NCBI GenBank assembly: GCA_003223555.1
Contig: QHVM01000020.1
Coordinates: 1-42,941 of the forward strand
Direction: 5' to 3'
Origin: Acidobacteriota bacterium
Lineage (GTDB): Bacteria > Acidobacteriota > Vicinamibacteria > Fen-336
Length of the DNA: 42,941 nt
The notes beneath the pieces are model-generated. The model was not told the origin of the DNA and searched no databases. It saw only the letters and a list, made by a program, of their open reading frames with translations. This document shows, piece after piece, positions 29,915 through 38,021 of the stretch. How positions within the stretch are numbered: the stretch's first letter is position 1; each line of letters starts with the position of its first letter. The translations under genes were made by a program, and so were the position numbers.

Positions 29915-32674
29915 ATGCAGTCCGGCCCCCCCCTCGAGGTCCTGGACGTCTCCCTCTACCGCCGGGGACAGCTCATCACGGCGCTCGCGCGCTCGATCTC
30001 GCTCGGGCTCGGGCTGCTCTCGCTCGCTTTCCTCTGGAACGGTCCCCGCACGCGTCCCTATCCCGCTCTCGCGGTGGCCGCCGCGTACCTCTTCTTCTCG
30101 CTGGCCAGCGAGGTGGCGCGCCGGCGCTCCCGCCGGAGGACCGGCAAGGTCGTCCACGACGTGGCCGACGCGCTCGCGGTGGGAGCCGGGGCGGCCTTCA
30201 CGGGCGGCCTCGACAGCCCGATCTGGCTGCTCCTCTACCCGCACGTGGTGGCCGTCTCGCTGCGGGGCGGGCTCTCCTATGCGATGGCGATGGGCGTCCT
30301 GGACGCGGTGATCGTCTCCGTCCTGGCCGCGCTCTCGGACCAGCCCCTCGGCTCCCTGCACGCGGTGGCCCTCCTCTTCTGCGCCTTCATGGGCGGGACG
30401 GCCAGCTCCTACCTGCAACAGGTCCAGCGGCGGCTGTCGAGGGTGAACGAGGAAGTCTCGGTCGCCAACCGGCAGTTGTCGGAGACGGTCTCCGCGCAGG
30501 CGTCGGCGCGGCGCGAGCAGGAGCAGGCGCTCGGCCGCCTGCAGGACAGCGAGGCGCGATACCGCAAGCTGCTGGAGGCGATCCAGGACGGGGTGGTGAT
30601 CCTCCAGGACGGCCGCGTGGCCTATGCCAACCGCGTCGCGGCGGCGATGATCGGCGAGACGCCCGCGGGACTGCTGGGGACCGACCTCCTCGACCTCGTC
30701 GCCCCCGAGGACCGCCGGAAGCTGCTGGAGGGCTACCGGCGCTGGGAGCAGCCCGCGGACCTCTCCGCCACCGTCGACGCCCGGCTCCAGACGCGGTTGG
30801 GCGAGCCGCTGCTCGTCAGCGTGCGGGCGGGGTCCGTGGAGCTCGAGGGCCGGCGGTCGGTCATCGCCACCCTGCGCGACATCACGCGCGAGCGGAGGAT
30901 GGAGAGGCAGGTGCAGGCCCACGCCGAGCGGCTGGCCGCGGTCAACGAGATCGCCAACGCCGTCAACCTCAACCTCACCATCGAGGACATCTTCGCCGTG
31001 GTGGCGGAGGAGACCCGCCGCCTCGTCCCCTTCGACCGGCTGACCCTCGCCCTGCTGTCGGAGGAAGGCCCGGCGGTGCAGGTGATCGCGATCGGGGCCG
31101 GGGCGGGCCGCCCGCCCGTGTTCCTCGCCCGCGAGCCGGTCGAGTGGGCCTTCCGGCATCCCCAAGCGTGGTGCGGCGACGAGCAGGATGCGCCGCCCGG
31201 TCTGGCCGACCTCATGGCCGACCCGAGCGTGGCCGCGGTGGCGACGGTTCCCCTGCATTCGAAGGACCGGCTCATCGGCTCGCTGAACCTCGGCCGCCAG
31301 CGGCCGGTGGCCTTCTCCGGCCTCGACCTGGCCGTCCTGGAGCCGGTGGCGCGGCACGTGGCCATCGCCCTGGACAACGCGCGCCTGCTCGAGGCGATGC
31401 GCCGCCGCCGCCGCGAGTTCGAGTCGCTGCTGGAGGTGGGGCGCAGCATCGTGGCCCGGCTGGAGCTGAAGGACATCCTTCCCCTCGTCACCCGCAGCGT
31501 GAACCGGGTCATGGGCACCCGCCACTGTCTCCTCCTGCTCCGCTCGGGCGACGACCTCGTGGTCGCGGCCCAGGAGGCGCTGGAGCCCGAGGTGGTGGAC
31601 GCGTTCCAGGGCCTGCGGGTGGGCGACAGCCTCTCCGGCTGGGTGATCCAGCACGGCCAGCCGCTGTCGGTGGCCGACATGCGGGCCGACGGACGGCTCA
31701 TGTTCAAGGAGCTGGTGGAGCGCTTCGGCTACCGGTCCTTCCTCGGCGCGCCCCTGCGCCGGGGCGCCGGGTGTCTCGGCACCCTGGAGGTCGTGACCAA
31801 GGACGCCCGCCGCTTCGGGCCGGAGGAGCAGGCCCTGATGCTCGCCTTCGCCGACCAGGCCGCGGTGGCCATCGACAACGCGCGGCTGTTCGCGGAGGCC
31901 CGCTCGAACCTGGCCCAGATGGCGGAGGCCAACCGCCGGCTCGAGGAAGCGGGCCGGCTCCGCCAGCAGTACCTGCGCAACGTGAGCCACGAGTTCCGTA
32001 CGCCGCTGACCGTGATCAAGGGCTATCTCGAGTTCCTGCGGGAGGCGCCGTCGGTCCCGACCGCCACCCAGCAGGACATCCTGCGGGTCATGGGCGAGAG
32101 CTGCGACCGCGTCATCGAGATGGTGGACACGCTCATCGACGTGAGCCGGCTCGAGCAGGACGCGGCCGCGCGCAGCCTGCAGATGCAGACCCTGGACCTG
32201 CGCCAGCTCTCCGAGGCGTCGGTGGAGCCGCTGCGCGCGCTGGCCGAGAGCAAGGGAATCGCCCTCGGCCTCGACTTCCCGGAGGAAGACCTGCTCGTCC
32301 AGGGTGACCGCGGGCTCCTCCACCAGGTGGTGCGCAAGCTCGTGGACAACGCGCTCAAGTACAGCCCGGCGGGGGGCCGGATCGTCGTGAGGGGCCGCGC
32401 CCGGGAGGGCGAGCTGGCCTTGGAGGTGGAGGACTCCGGGATCGGGATCCCTCCCGAGCATCAGGCGCGCATCTTCGAGAAGTTCTACGTGGTCGACGGC
32501 GGCATGACCCGCCGGGTGGGCGGGGCCGGGGTCGGGCTCTACCTCGTGCGGGAGATCGTGCGCCTGCACAACGGCTCGGTGGAGGTGCGCAGCCGGCCGG
32601 GTCAGGGCAGCGTGTTCGCGGTCCGACTGCCGCGACCGCCGCCCGCCGCGCCGGCCACCCTGGCCCGGGCGTGA
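29915..32674 (+). CDS. Membrane sensor histidine kinase with PAS and two GAF domains
   Basis: 919 residues. The N-terminus (about 15-170) has several membrane segments with short loops (MASE-like, unclassified), then a coiled linker. A PAS domain (about 205-325) ends IATLRDITRERRMERQV. Two GAF domains follow (about 335-490 and 505-670), the second with LSGWVIQHGQPLSVADM and RYRSFLGAP-like text. The kinase core has the H-box NVSHEFRTPLTVIKGYLEF with His692, the N-box VRKLVDNALKYSP with Asn812, G1 DSGIGIP, F-box IFEKFYVVDGG and G2 GAGVGLYLV. No receiver domain is attached and no response regulator adjoins it. Its TGA overlaps the GTG of the metallopeptidase gene. Confidence 0.92.
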   Translation: MQSGPPLEVLDVSLYRRGQLITALARSISLGLGLLSLAFLWNGPRTRPYPALAVAAAYLFFSLASEVARRRSRRRTGKVVHDVADALAVGAGAAFTGGLDSPIWLLLYPHVVAVSLRGGLSYAMAMGVLDAVIVSVLAALSDQPLGSLHAVALLFCAFMGGTASSYLQQVQRRLSRVNEEVSVANRQLSETVSAQASARREQEQALGRLQDSEARYRKLLEAIQDGVVILQDGRVAYANRVAAAMIGETPAGLLGTDLLDLVAPEDRRKLLEGYRRWEQPADLSATVDARLQTRLGEPLLVSVRAGSVELEGRRSVIATLRDITRERRMERQVQAHAERLAAVNEIANAVNLNLTIEDIFAVVAEETRRLVPFDRLTLALLSEEGPAVQVIAIGAGAGRPPVFLAREPVEWAFRHPQAWCGDEQDAPPGLADLMADPSVAAVATVPLHSKDRLIGSLNLGRQRPVAFSGLDLAVLEPVARHVAIALDNARLLEAMRRRRREFESLLEVGRSIVARLELKDILPLVTRSVNRVMGTRHCLLLLRSGDDLVVAAQEALEPEVVDAFQGLRVGDSLSGWVIQHGQPLSVADMRADGRLMFKELVERFGYRSFLGAPLRRGAGCLGTLEVVTKDARRFGPEEQALMLAFADQAAVAIDNARLFAEARSNLAQMAEANRRLEEAGRLRQQYLRNVSHEFRTPLTVIKGYLEFLREAPSVPTATQQDILRVMGESCDRVIEMVDTLIDVSRLEQDAAARSLQMQTLDLRQLSEASVEPLRALAESKGIALGLDFPEEDLLVQGDRGLLHQVVRKLVDNALKYSPAGGRIVVRGRAREGELALEVEDSGIGIPPEHQARIFEKFYVVDGGMTRRVGGAGVGLYLVREIVRLHNGSVEVRSRPGQGSVFAVRLPRPPPAAPATLARA

Positions 32675-35259
32675 GGATCGCGCGGGCGGCCACCGCCGCT
32701 CCCCTTCTGGCGGTCGTCCTCGCCGCCCCGTCGCCCGCCGCGGCCGCTCCCGCCCGCTCTCCCGGCGAGGCGATCGATCGCCTCGATAAGGCCTGGCAGG
32801 ACCGGGACCCGGCCGCGTACCTGGAGCTGTGGTCGTTCCCCTCGGACGCGGCGCGGGACGAGGAGCGCGAGTTCGTCACCGAGCGCTTCGCCGCCGAGCA
32901 GAGCCTCCTCGAGCTGCAGCGGCCGTCGCGGCTGCCCGCCGCCGACGCGCGGGGCTCGTTCAAGGTCAGCGCCCAGCTCTTCACGCTCACCGAGCCGCGC
33001 GGCCGCGTGGAGCAGTGGCTCTTCACGCTGGAGGGACGCGACGGGAGGTGGGTGCTGGCCGGACGGGAGGGAGTGGGCCTCATCGACGGCCTGGTGCACC
33101 TGTCCCTGGACCCCCACGGCTACCGGGCCCGTGGCCTCACGCTGCGCTTCGACGACTTCGCCCTCGAGATGCGCGACGGCACGCTCTTCTCTTCTCCCGC
33201 CTCCATCGGTCCGACCGCGCTCGTGTTCGTCGGCGAGGCGCTCGTCCGCTTCCGGCCGTGGCCGGAGACCGAGCGCGAGCAGCTGCGCCAGTTCGGCGGG
33301 AAGCCGGAGCTGGTGGACCGCGTGCGGGCCGCCTTCGTGCGCATCCACCCCGCGGACCTCTACCGGGTGCTGTCCCCCTCCCGCCTGGAGCCCGATCCGC
33401 AGGGGCCCGGGCGACTCGCCTCCGCCCAGCGCTTCTACCGCGAGCAGTCGATGCGGGCCTTCGTCCTCGACAGCAGCCTGCCCCGCTCGCCGTGGTGGCT
33501 GCTGCCCTCCCTGGGCGACTCGTCGGTGACGTTCCAGACGCGCCACCACCGCACCCTCACCTTCACCGTGAGCAGCTCCGAGCCGGAGGCGATCAGCCTC
33601 TTCGACCGGGAGCGGCGGCGCCAGATCTGCCTGTATCCGCAACAGGGGCACTCCGCCCGGTACAGCGAGGACGACGCCCGCAGCGTGGACGTCGTCCACC
33701 ACGACCTGAGGGTGCGCTTCGATCCCCGCACCTACCTGCTGGAGGCCGAGGACACGCTGCGGCTGCGCCTGCTCCAGCCCAACGCCACGGTGCGGCTGCG
33801 CCTCGACGAGGGGCTGCACATCCACTCCGTCACGTCCGCCGAGGCCGGCTACCACCTCTTCTTCCGCGTGCGCTACCAGGACAGCGTCATGGTGTCGCTG
33901 GGCGCGCTGGCCGGCCGCACCGGCGATGTCTCGCTCACCGTGCGCTACGGCGGCAGCCTCCGGCCCATGCCGGTGGAGCAGGAGACAACGCAGGCGCCGG
34001 GCTCGGGCCAGGTCGCGCCGCCGGCCATCGAGGAAGACGTGATGATCGAGGAGGTCCTCGTCTACTCGAACCGCTCGGCCTGGTACCCCCAGGGCGGCAC
34101 CGACGATTACGCGCAGGCCGACCTCACCCTCGACGTGCCCCAGGGCTACAACGCGGTCACCGGAGGGGAGCGGCTGTCCAGCCACACCGAAGGCGGCCGG
34201 ACGCAGGTGACGTACCGGCAGGAGCGGCCGGCCAAGTACATCACGGTCGCCGTCGGCCGCCTGGCCGAGGTCGCGACCCGGCCGACCGGCGCGGTGCCGA
34301 TGCACGTCTTCTCGGTCGGCCGCACCCGCGGGGAGGCGGCCGACATCCTCGACGACGCGGCCGAGATGCTGCGCTTCTACGAGGAGGAGTTCGGCCGCTA
34401 CCCCTACGGTTCGCTGACGGTGGTCGTCGTCGAGGGCCGCACGCCGGGCGGCCACAGCCCGCCGGGCATGGTGATCCTGGCCCAGCGCCCGGTCCTGCTC
34501 CGCCATGGGCTGCGGGACGACCCGGCCAACTTCACCGACGTTCCGGGGTTCTTCCTCGCCCACGAGCTGGCCCACCAGTGGTGGGGCCAGGGCGTCTCGG
34601 GCGAGAACTACCACGAGCGATGGCTGTCCGAAGGGATGGCTCAATACGCCGCGGCGCTGTGGACGCGCCACCACCTCGGGGAGGGTACCTTCCGCGACGT
34701 GCTGGTGCGGATGGGACGGTGGGCGCTCAAGATGACCGACAAGGGTCCCATCCGCCTCGGCTATCGGCTCGGACACCTCAAAGGCGATCCGCAGATCTTC
34801 CGCGCCATCGTCTACGACAAGGGCGCCTGCGTCCTGCACATGTTCCGGGGCCTGGTCGGAGAGAGGGAGTTCCGGCTCGGCCTCCAGGCCTTCCAGGACG
34901 AGCACCGCTTCGGCAAGGTCGGCACGGACGACCTGCGCCAGAGCCTCGAGCGCTCGTCGGGCCGGGACCTGCGCCCCTATTTCGAGACCTGGGTCGAGGG
35001 CACCGCCCTGCCGCGCTTGCGCGTCGTGTCCCGGACAGGTCCCGCGTCTCCCGGCTACCGGACGGTGGTCGAGGTGAAGGCGGAAGACCTGCCGGGGGCG
35101 GTGCCGCTCCAGATCGCCCTCGACCTGGAGAGTGGGAAGGAGTTGCGCGAGGTCAGCGTGGCGCCGAGCGGCGGGAGCTGGACCTTCGAGACCGGCGTGC
35201 CCGTGGACAGGGTGGGAGTCAACGAGGACCGCGGCCTGCTCGCCTGGGTGAAGCGCTGA
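32671..35259 (+). CDS. Secreted M1-family (gluzincin) metallopeptidase with large N-terminal region
   Basis: 862 residues, GTG start overlapping the kinase stop (GTGA). A signal peptide (ATAAPLLAVVLAAPSPAAAA) opens the protein. A unit at about 30-130 resembles a SnoaL/NTF2-type fold (EAIDRLDKAWQDRDPAAYLELW), and an unclassified region extends to about 330. The M1-type beta-rich domain and catalytic domain follow. HELAHQ at 631-636 and Glu654 in ERWLSEGMAQY form the HExxH-x18-E zinc site, and HSPPGMVILAQ stands where M1 enzymes have GxMEN, so the exopeptidase motif is divergent. It is probably a peptidase in the envelope. Coupling to a histidine kinase is uncommon. Confidence 0.88.
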   Translation: MRIARAATAAPLLAVVLAAPSPAAAAPARSPGEAIDRLDKAWQDRDPAAYLELWSFPSDAARDEEREFVTERFAAEQSLLELQRPSRLPAADARGSFKVSAQLFTLTEPRGRVEQWLFTLEGRDGRWVLAGREGVGLIDGLVHLSLDPHGYRARGLTLRFDDFALEMRDGTLFSSPASIGPTALVFVGEALVRFRPWPETEREQLRQFGGKPELVDRVRAAFVRIHPADLYRVLSPSRLEPDPQGPGRLASAQRFYREQSMRAFVLDSSLPRSPWWLLPSLGDSSVTFQTRHHRTLTFTVSSSEPEAISLFDRERRRQICLYPQQGHSARYSEDDARSVDVVHHDLRVRFDPRTYLLEAEDTLRLRLLQPNATVRLRLDEGLHIHSVTSAEAGYHLFFRVRYQDSVMVSLGALAGRTGDVSLTVRYGGSLRPMPVEQETTQAPGSGQVAPPAIEEDVMIEEVLVYSNRSAWYPQGGTDDYAQADLTLDVPQGYNAVTGGERLSSHTEGGRTQVTYRQERPAKYITVAVGRLAEVATRPTGAVPMHVFSVGRTRGEAADILDDAAEMLRFYEEEFGRYPYGSLTVVVVEGRTPGGHSPPGMVILAQRPVLLRHGLRDDPANFTDVPGFFLAHELAHQWWGQGVSGENYHERWLSEGMAQYAAALWTRHHLGEGTFRDVLVRMGRWALKMTDKGPIRLGYRLGHLKGDPQIFRAIVYDKGACVLHMFRGLVGEREFRLGLQAFQDEHRFGKVGTDDLRQSLERSSGRDLRPYFETWVEGTALPRLRVVSRTGPASPGYRTVVEVKAEDLPGAVPLQIALDLESGKELREVSVAPSGGSWTFETGVPVDRVGVNEDRGLLAWVKR

Positions 35260-35262
35260 GCG

Positions 35263-35796
35263 CTACCTGTACCGGCTGCGGCGGCCCTCCTCCTGCAAGT
35301 CGGTCACCTTCTGTTTCGAAGCCGCCAGATCCTTCTGCACCTGGTCCATCCGGTTGAGCAGTCCCGTGCGGGTGCCGCTGTAGAGGTTCTGGCTGAGGTC
35401 GTTGAGGGCGTTCTGCAACCGGTCCGCCTCGGCGCTCAGCCGCGTGACCTCCTCCTGCGCCTTCTGCAGGCGGTCGCGCCAATCATTCTCCTGCTCCGCC
35501 CGGATCTCCTCCTCGGTCTTCGGCTTCTCGGCCTTTGCCGCGCCGGGCGAGGCGGCCGGACCGGGGCTCGCCGCGGTGGCGGCCGGGGCGGACCCCGGCT
35601 GGGAGTACGTGCCCGCGCCCCGCCCGCGCAGGTCGTCCTCGGTGTAGACGTGGGCCGCGCCCCCCGCCTTCCTCTTCTCCTTCTCTTGCCGCTCCTTCTC
35701 CCGGGCGGCGATCTCGGCCAGGCTCTGCGGCCAGGCCACCGCCGCCACCAGGACGAAGGCGGCCGCACTCAGGACGGAGCCGGTCAGGACGCGCAT
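35263..35796 (-). CDS. Secreted coiled-coil hypothetical protein
   Basis: 177 residues from the ATG at 35796, chosen for the GGAGG site 7 nt upstream; a GTG at 35826 would add ten residues. The signal peptide is VLTGSVLSAAAFVLVAAVAWPQ. Lys/Glu-rich helix AAREKERQEKEKRKAGG, an Ala/Pro linker, and a long coiled coil (ENDWRDRLQKAQEEVTRLSA... ALNDLSQNLYSGT...) follow. It resembles unnamed Acidobacteriota envelope proteins in composition, but I do not recognise a defined family. It is transcribed away from the kinase gene, with its own TATAAT. It ends three bases from the convergent metallopeptidase stop. Confidence 0.75.
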   Translation of the reverse strand: MRVLTGSVLSAAAFVLVAAVAWPQSLAEIAAREKERQEKEKRKAGGAAHVYTEDDLRGRGAGTYSQPGSAPAATAASPGPAASPGAAKAEKPKTEEEIRAEQENDWRDRLQKAQEEVTRLSAEADRLQNALNDLSQNLYSGTRTGLLNRMDQVQKDLAASKQKVTDLQEEGRRSRYR

Positions 35797-35834
35797 CGAC
35801 GAACCTCCAGGGGCTAGGACCTTCACGCTCCCGG

Positions 35835-35840
35835 ATTATA
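35835..35840 (-). promoter_or_regulatory. -10 box for the coiled-coil protein gene
   Basis: A perfect TATAAT on the minus strand, 38 nt upstream of the ATG at 35796, in the gap after the kinase gene stop. It would give a leader of about 32 nt carrying the GGAGG site. Confidence 0.5.
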
Positions 35841-35859
35841 ACCCGGCCTGCCCGCGGGC

Positions 35860-37563
35860 CTAGATCTTCCCGAGCACGCTGCGCAGCTCGCCCGCCTTCC
35901 GGTCCTTCGGGGAGAGGGCCAGGGCGGCCTCGACGACCCGCCGCGCATCCGCGTACTCGTTGCGCACGAAGTGGTCGAGGGCGGCCCCGACCAGACGGTC
36001 CACCTCCGCCTTGCGCGCCTCCCGGCGGGTGAGGCCGAGGATGCGCTGGAGGCCGGCATGGCCCGACTCGATCTGCGCCGCCCGCTCCAGGAGGGGAAGC
36101 GCCTCCTGCGGCGCCCGCTCGCGCAGCAGCCGGCGGGCGGCCTCCAGCAGTGCGGATGCCTCGACGCTGACCGGGTCGCCCTCGGGCAGCGGCGGCAAAG
36201 GCGCCGGCGGGTCCAGTGCCGCGTCCCGGGAGCGTTCGCGGGTCGCGATCACCTGCGCGGCGCGCTGCCGGATCTCCCGCGCCACCTCGTGCGACGGGTT
36301 CAGCGACAGGGCTTCGTCCGCCGCCGCGAGCGCCTCCTGAAGGTTGCCGAGGACGAGATGCTCCTGCGCCGTAGCGATCAGGGCGTCGGCGGTGCGTCGG
36401 GCCGCCTCCTCTTCGAGATAGGTCTTCAGCTCGCGGTGGCGGGCGCTGTCCGGGACGAGGCTCTGCAGCCTGGCCGTGATCTTCGAGGCCAGCTCCAGCT
36501 CTCCGTCGGCGGCGTAGCCGAGGGCGAGGGCCGCGATCTGCTCCGCCTCCCGCTCCCGGATCTCGGACTCGATCTCCGCGGCCAGGCGGCCTCCCCGGAC
36601 CGGATCCAGCTCGCGAAGCCGGCCGCAGAGCCGGAGGGCCTGCTGGAGCCGGCCCTCGGCCCGCGCTCGCTCGACGTCCGACGCCAGACGAGCCACTTCC
36701 TCCGCGGCGGGCGGTCGCGGGCCCGCCTCTCGCTCGCGAGCGAGCAGGCGGGGAGCGGCCGCGCGCACGAGCGCGGCCAGGCCGTCCCGCATCTGGTCGA
36801 GGCTCTGGTAGCGCTGCGCGGGGTCCTTGGCCATCGCCTTCAGGACGACACCCGGCAGGCCGGGATAGTCTGCCCCGGGCAGGGCGGTGGGGTCGGGCGC
36901 CACTCCGGGATCGGCGATCCGGGACATCACCCCGCTCAGCGAGTCGGCCTCGAAGGGCTTCCGGTAGGCGAGCAGCTCGTAGGCGACGGCGCCCACGGAG
37001 AAGATGTCGGACCGGCTGTCGACGGGCCGGCCGGCCACCTGCTCCGGCGCCATGTAGTGGGGGGTGCCCACGTGGCCGGTCCGGCCCATGCCGGAAGACT
37101 GGAAGAGCGCAATGCCGAAGTCGACGATCCTGACCTCGCCTTCCACGCTGACCCGGACGTTGGCCGGTTTGATGTCGCGGTGCACGATCCCGCTGCGGTG
37201 GGCGTGCGCCAGGCCCTCGCACACCTGCCGCAGGACGTCGATCTTCCACTCCAGGGCGAGGGGCCGCCTCTCCTGGATGACCTTCTCCAGGTCTGTCCCC
37301 GCCACGTACTCCATCGCGATGTAGGGCTGCCCGCGCTCCTCACCGACGTCGTAGACGGTCACGATGTTGCGGTGGCGTAGGCCGCCCGCCGCCTGGGCCT
37401 CGCGCGCGAAGCGCGCCCTTACCTCCGTACTGTCGCCGGCGTCGGCCGGCATCGTCTTGAGGGCCACCGTCCGCTGCAGGACCGGGTCCAGCGCCTCGTA
37501 CACGGTGCCCATCCCACCCCGGCCGATGAGACTCAGGATCTTGTATTTGCCGATGCGTTCCAC
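35860..37563 (-). CDS. Soluble Hanks-type Ser/Thr protein kinase with TPR-like C-terminal half
   Basis: 567 residues, GTG start. The kinase domain (about 1-270) has all key motifs: IGRGGMGTVYEA (Gly loop), VALKTM (Lys), HRDIKPANV (catalytic loop, RD type), IVDFGIALF (DFG), GTPHYMAPEQ (activation/P+1), DIFSVGAVAYELLAYRKPF and RYQSLDQMRDGL. The C-terminal half (about 290-567) contains helical TPR-like repeats (LQQALRLCGRLREL, LQEALAAADEALSLNPSHEVA, EALPLLERAAQIE). There is no membrane span or PASTA domain, so it acts in the cytoplasm. FHA proteins such as that at 9701-12180 are the natural class of reader. A TACAAT box sits 14 nt upstream. Confidence 0.93.
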   Translation of the reverse strand: MERIGKYKILSLIGRGGMGTVYEALDPVLQRTVALKTMPADAGDSTEVRARFAREAQAAGGLRHRNIVTVYDVGEERGQPYIAMEYVAGTDLEKVIQERRPLALEWKIDVLRQVCEGLAHAHRSGIVHRDIKPANVRVSVEGEVRIVDFGIALFQSSGMGRTGHVGTPHYMAPEQVAGRPVDSRSDIFSVGAVAYELLAYRKPFEADSLSGVMSRIADPGVAPDPTALPGADYPGLPGVVLKAMAKDPAQRYQSLDQMRDGLAALVRAAAPRLLAREREAGPRPPAAEEVARLASDVERARAEGRLQQALRLCGRLRELDPVRGGRLAAEIESEIREREAEQIAALALGYAADGELELASKITARLQSLVPDSARHRELKTYLEEEAARRTADALIATAQEHLVLGNLQEALAAADEALSLNPSHEVAREIRQRAAQVIATRERSRDAALDPPAPLPPLPEGDPVSVEASALLEAARRLLRERAPQEALPLLERAAQIESGHAGLQRILGLTRREARKAEVDRLVGAALDHFVRNEYADARRVVEAALALSPKDRKAGELRSVLGKI

Positions 37564-37577
37564 GGGCGCTCGGGCGC

Positions 37578-37583
37578 ATTGTA
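37578..37583 (-). promoter_or_regulatory. -10 box close to the Ser/Thr kinase start
   Basis: TACAAT (five of six) on the minus strand, 14 nt before the GTG at 37563, with no Shine-Dalgarno between; the leader would be about 7 nt. Confidence 0.4.
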
Positions 37584-37643
37584 ACCTCGTGCTATCGTCC
37601 GGGGGCGGGCGGTTCGGGGGCCGCTCGGCCAGGGAGGCGCGAT

Positions 37644-38021
37644 CTGGTCGTCGGCCTGGGCGTCGATCTCGTGGAGCTGAGCCGCGTGGTGCGGGCCCTC
37701 GATCGCTGGGGCGGACGGCTCGTCGGCAAGCTCATGGACGCCGAGGAGGCGGCGCGGCTCCCCACCGCCGCCGCCGACCGGGCCCGCGCCCTCGCGCTCG
37801 CCGTCGCGGGCAAGGAGGCGGCGAGCAAGGCGCTCGGCACGGGTTGGAGCCGCGGGGTGCGCTGGCGGGACGTCGACGTGCTTCTTGGCCCCCAGCCGGC
37901 GGTGGCCCTTCGCGGCGGGGCGGCGGCGCGGGCGCGGGCCCTCGGCTCGAGCGGACGCACCTGGGCCCGGCTGGAGCTTCGCGACGGGCTGGCGATCGGG
38001 GAAGTGCGCCTGCTCTCATGA
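37644..38021 (+). CDS. acpS: Holo-[acyl-carrier-protein] synthase, apparent CTG start
   Basis: 125 residues if read from CTG at 37644. The frame before the GTG at 37671 encodes VVGLGVDLVEL, which matches the conserved AcpS N-terminus (IVGIGVDLVEI) including the magnesium-binding Asp. A start at 37671 would remove this Asp and kill the enzyme. No ATG, GTG or TTG lies in frame upstream within the intergenic region. AGGGAGG is centred 6 nt before the CTG, ideal spacing. GKEAASKALGTG is the second active-site motif. AcpS transfers 4'-phosphopantetheine from CoA to acyl carrier protein. The stop overlaps the MFS start (ATGA). It is divergent from the Ser/Thr kinase. Confidence 0.82.
   Translation: MVVGLGVDLVELSRVVRALDRWGGRLVGKLMDAEEAARLPTAAADRARALALAVAGKEAASKALGTGWSRGVRWRDVDVLLGPQPAVALRGGAAARARALGSSGRTWARLELRDGLAIGEVRLLS

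Noticed and set aside
29891-32569. An 892-codon open frame on the minus strand
   Set aside because: Antisense to the histidine kinase, which has all catalytic boxes; no recognisable domain.
32602-34905. A 767-codon open frame on the minus strand
   Set aside because: Antisense to the M1 peptidase with its HExxH-x18-E zinc site.
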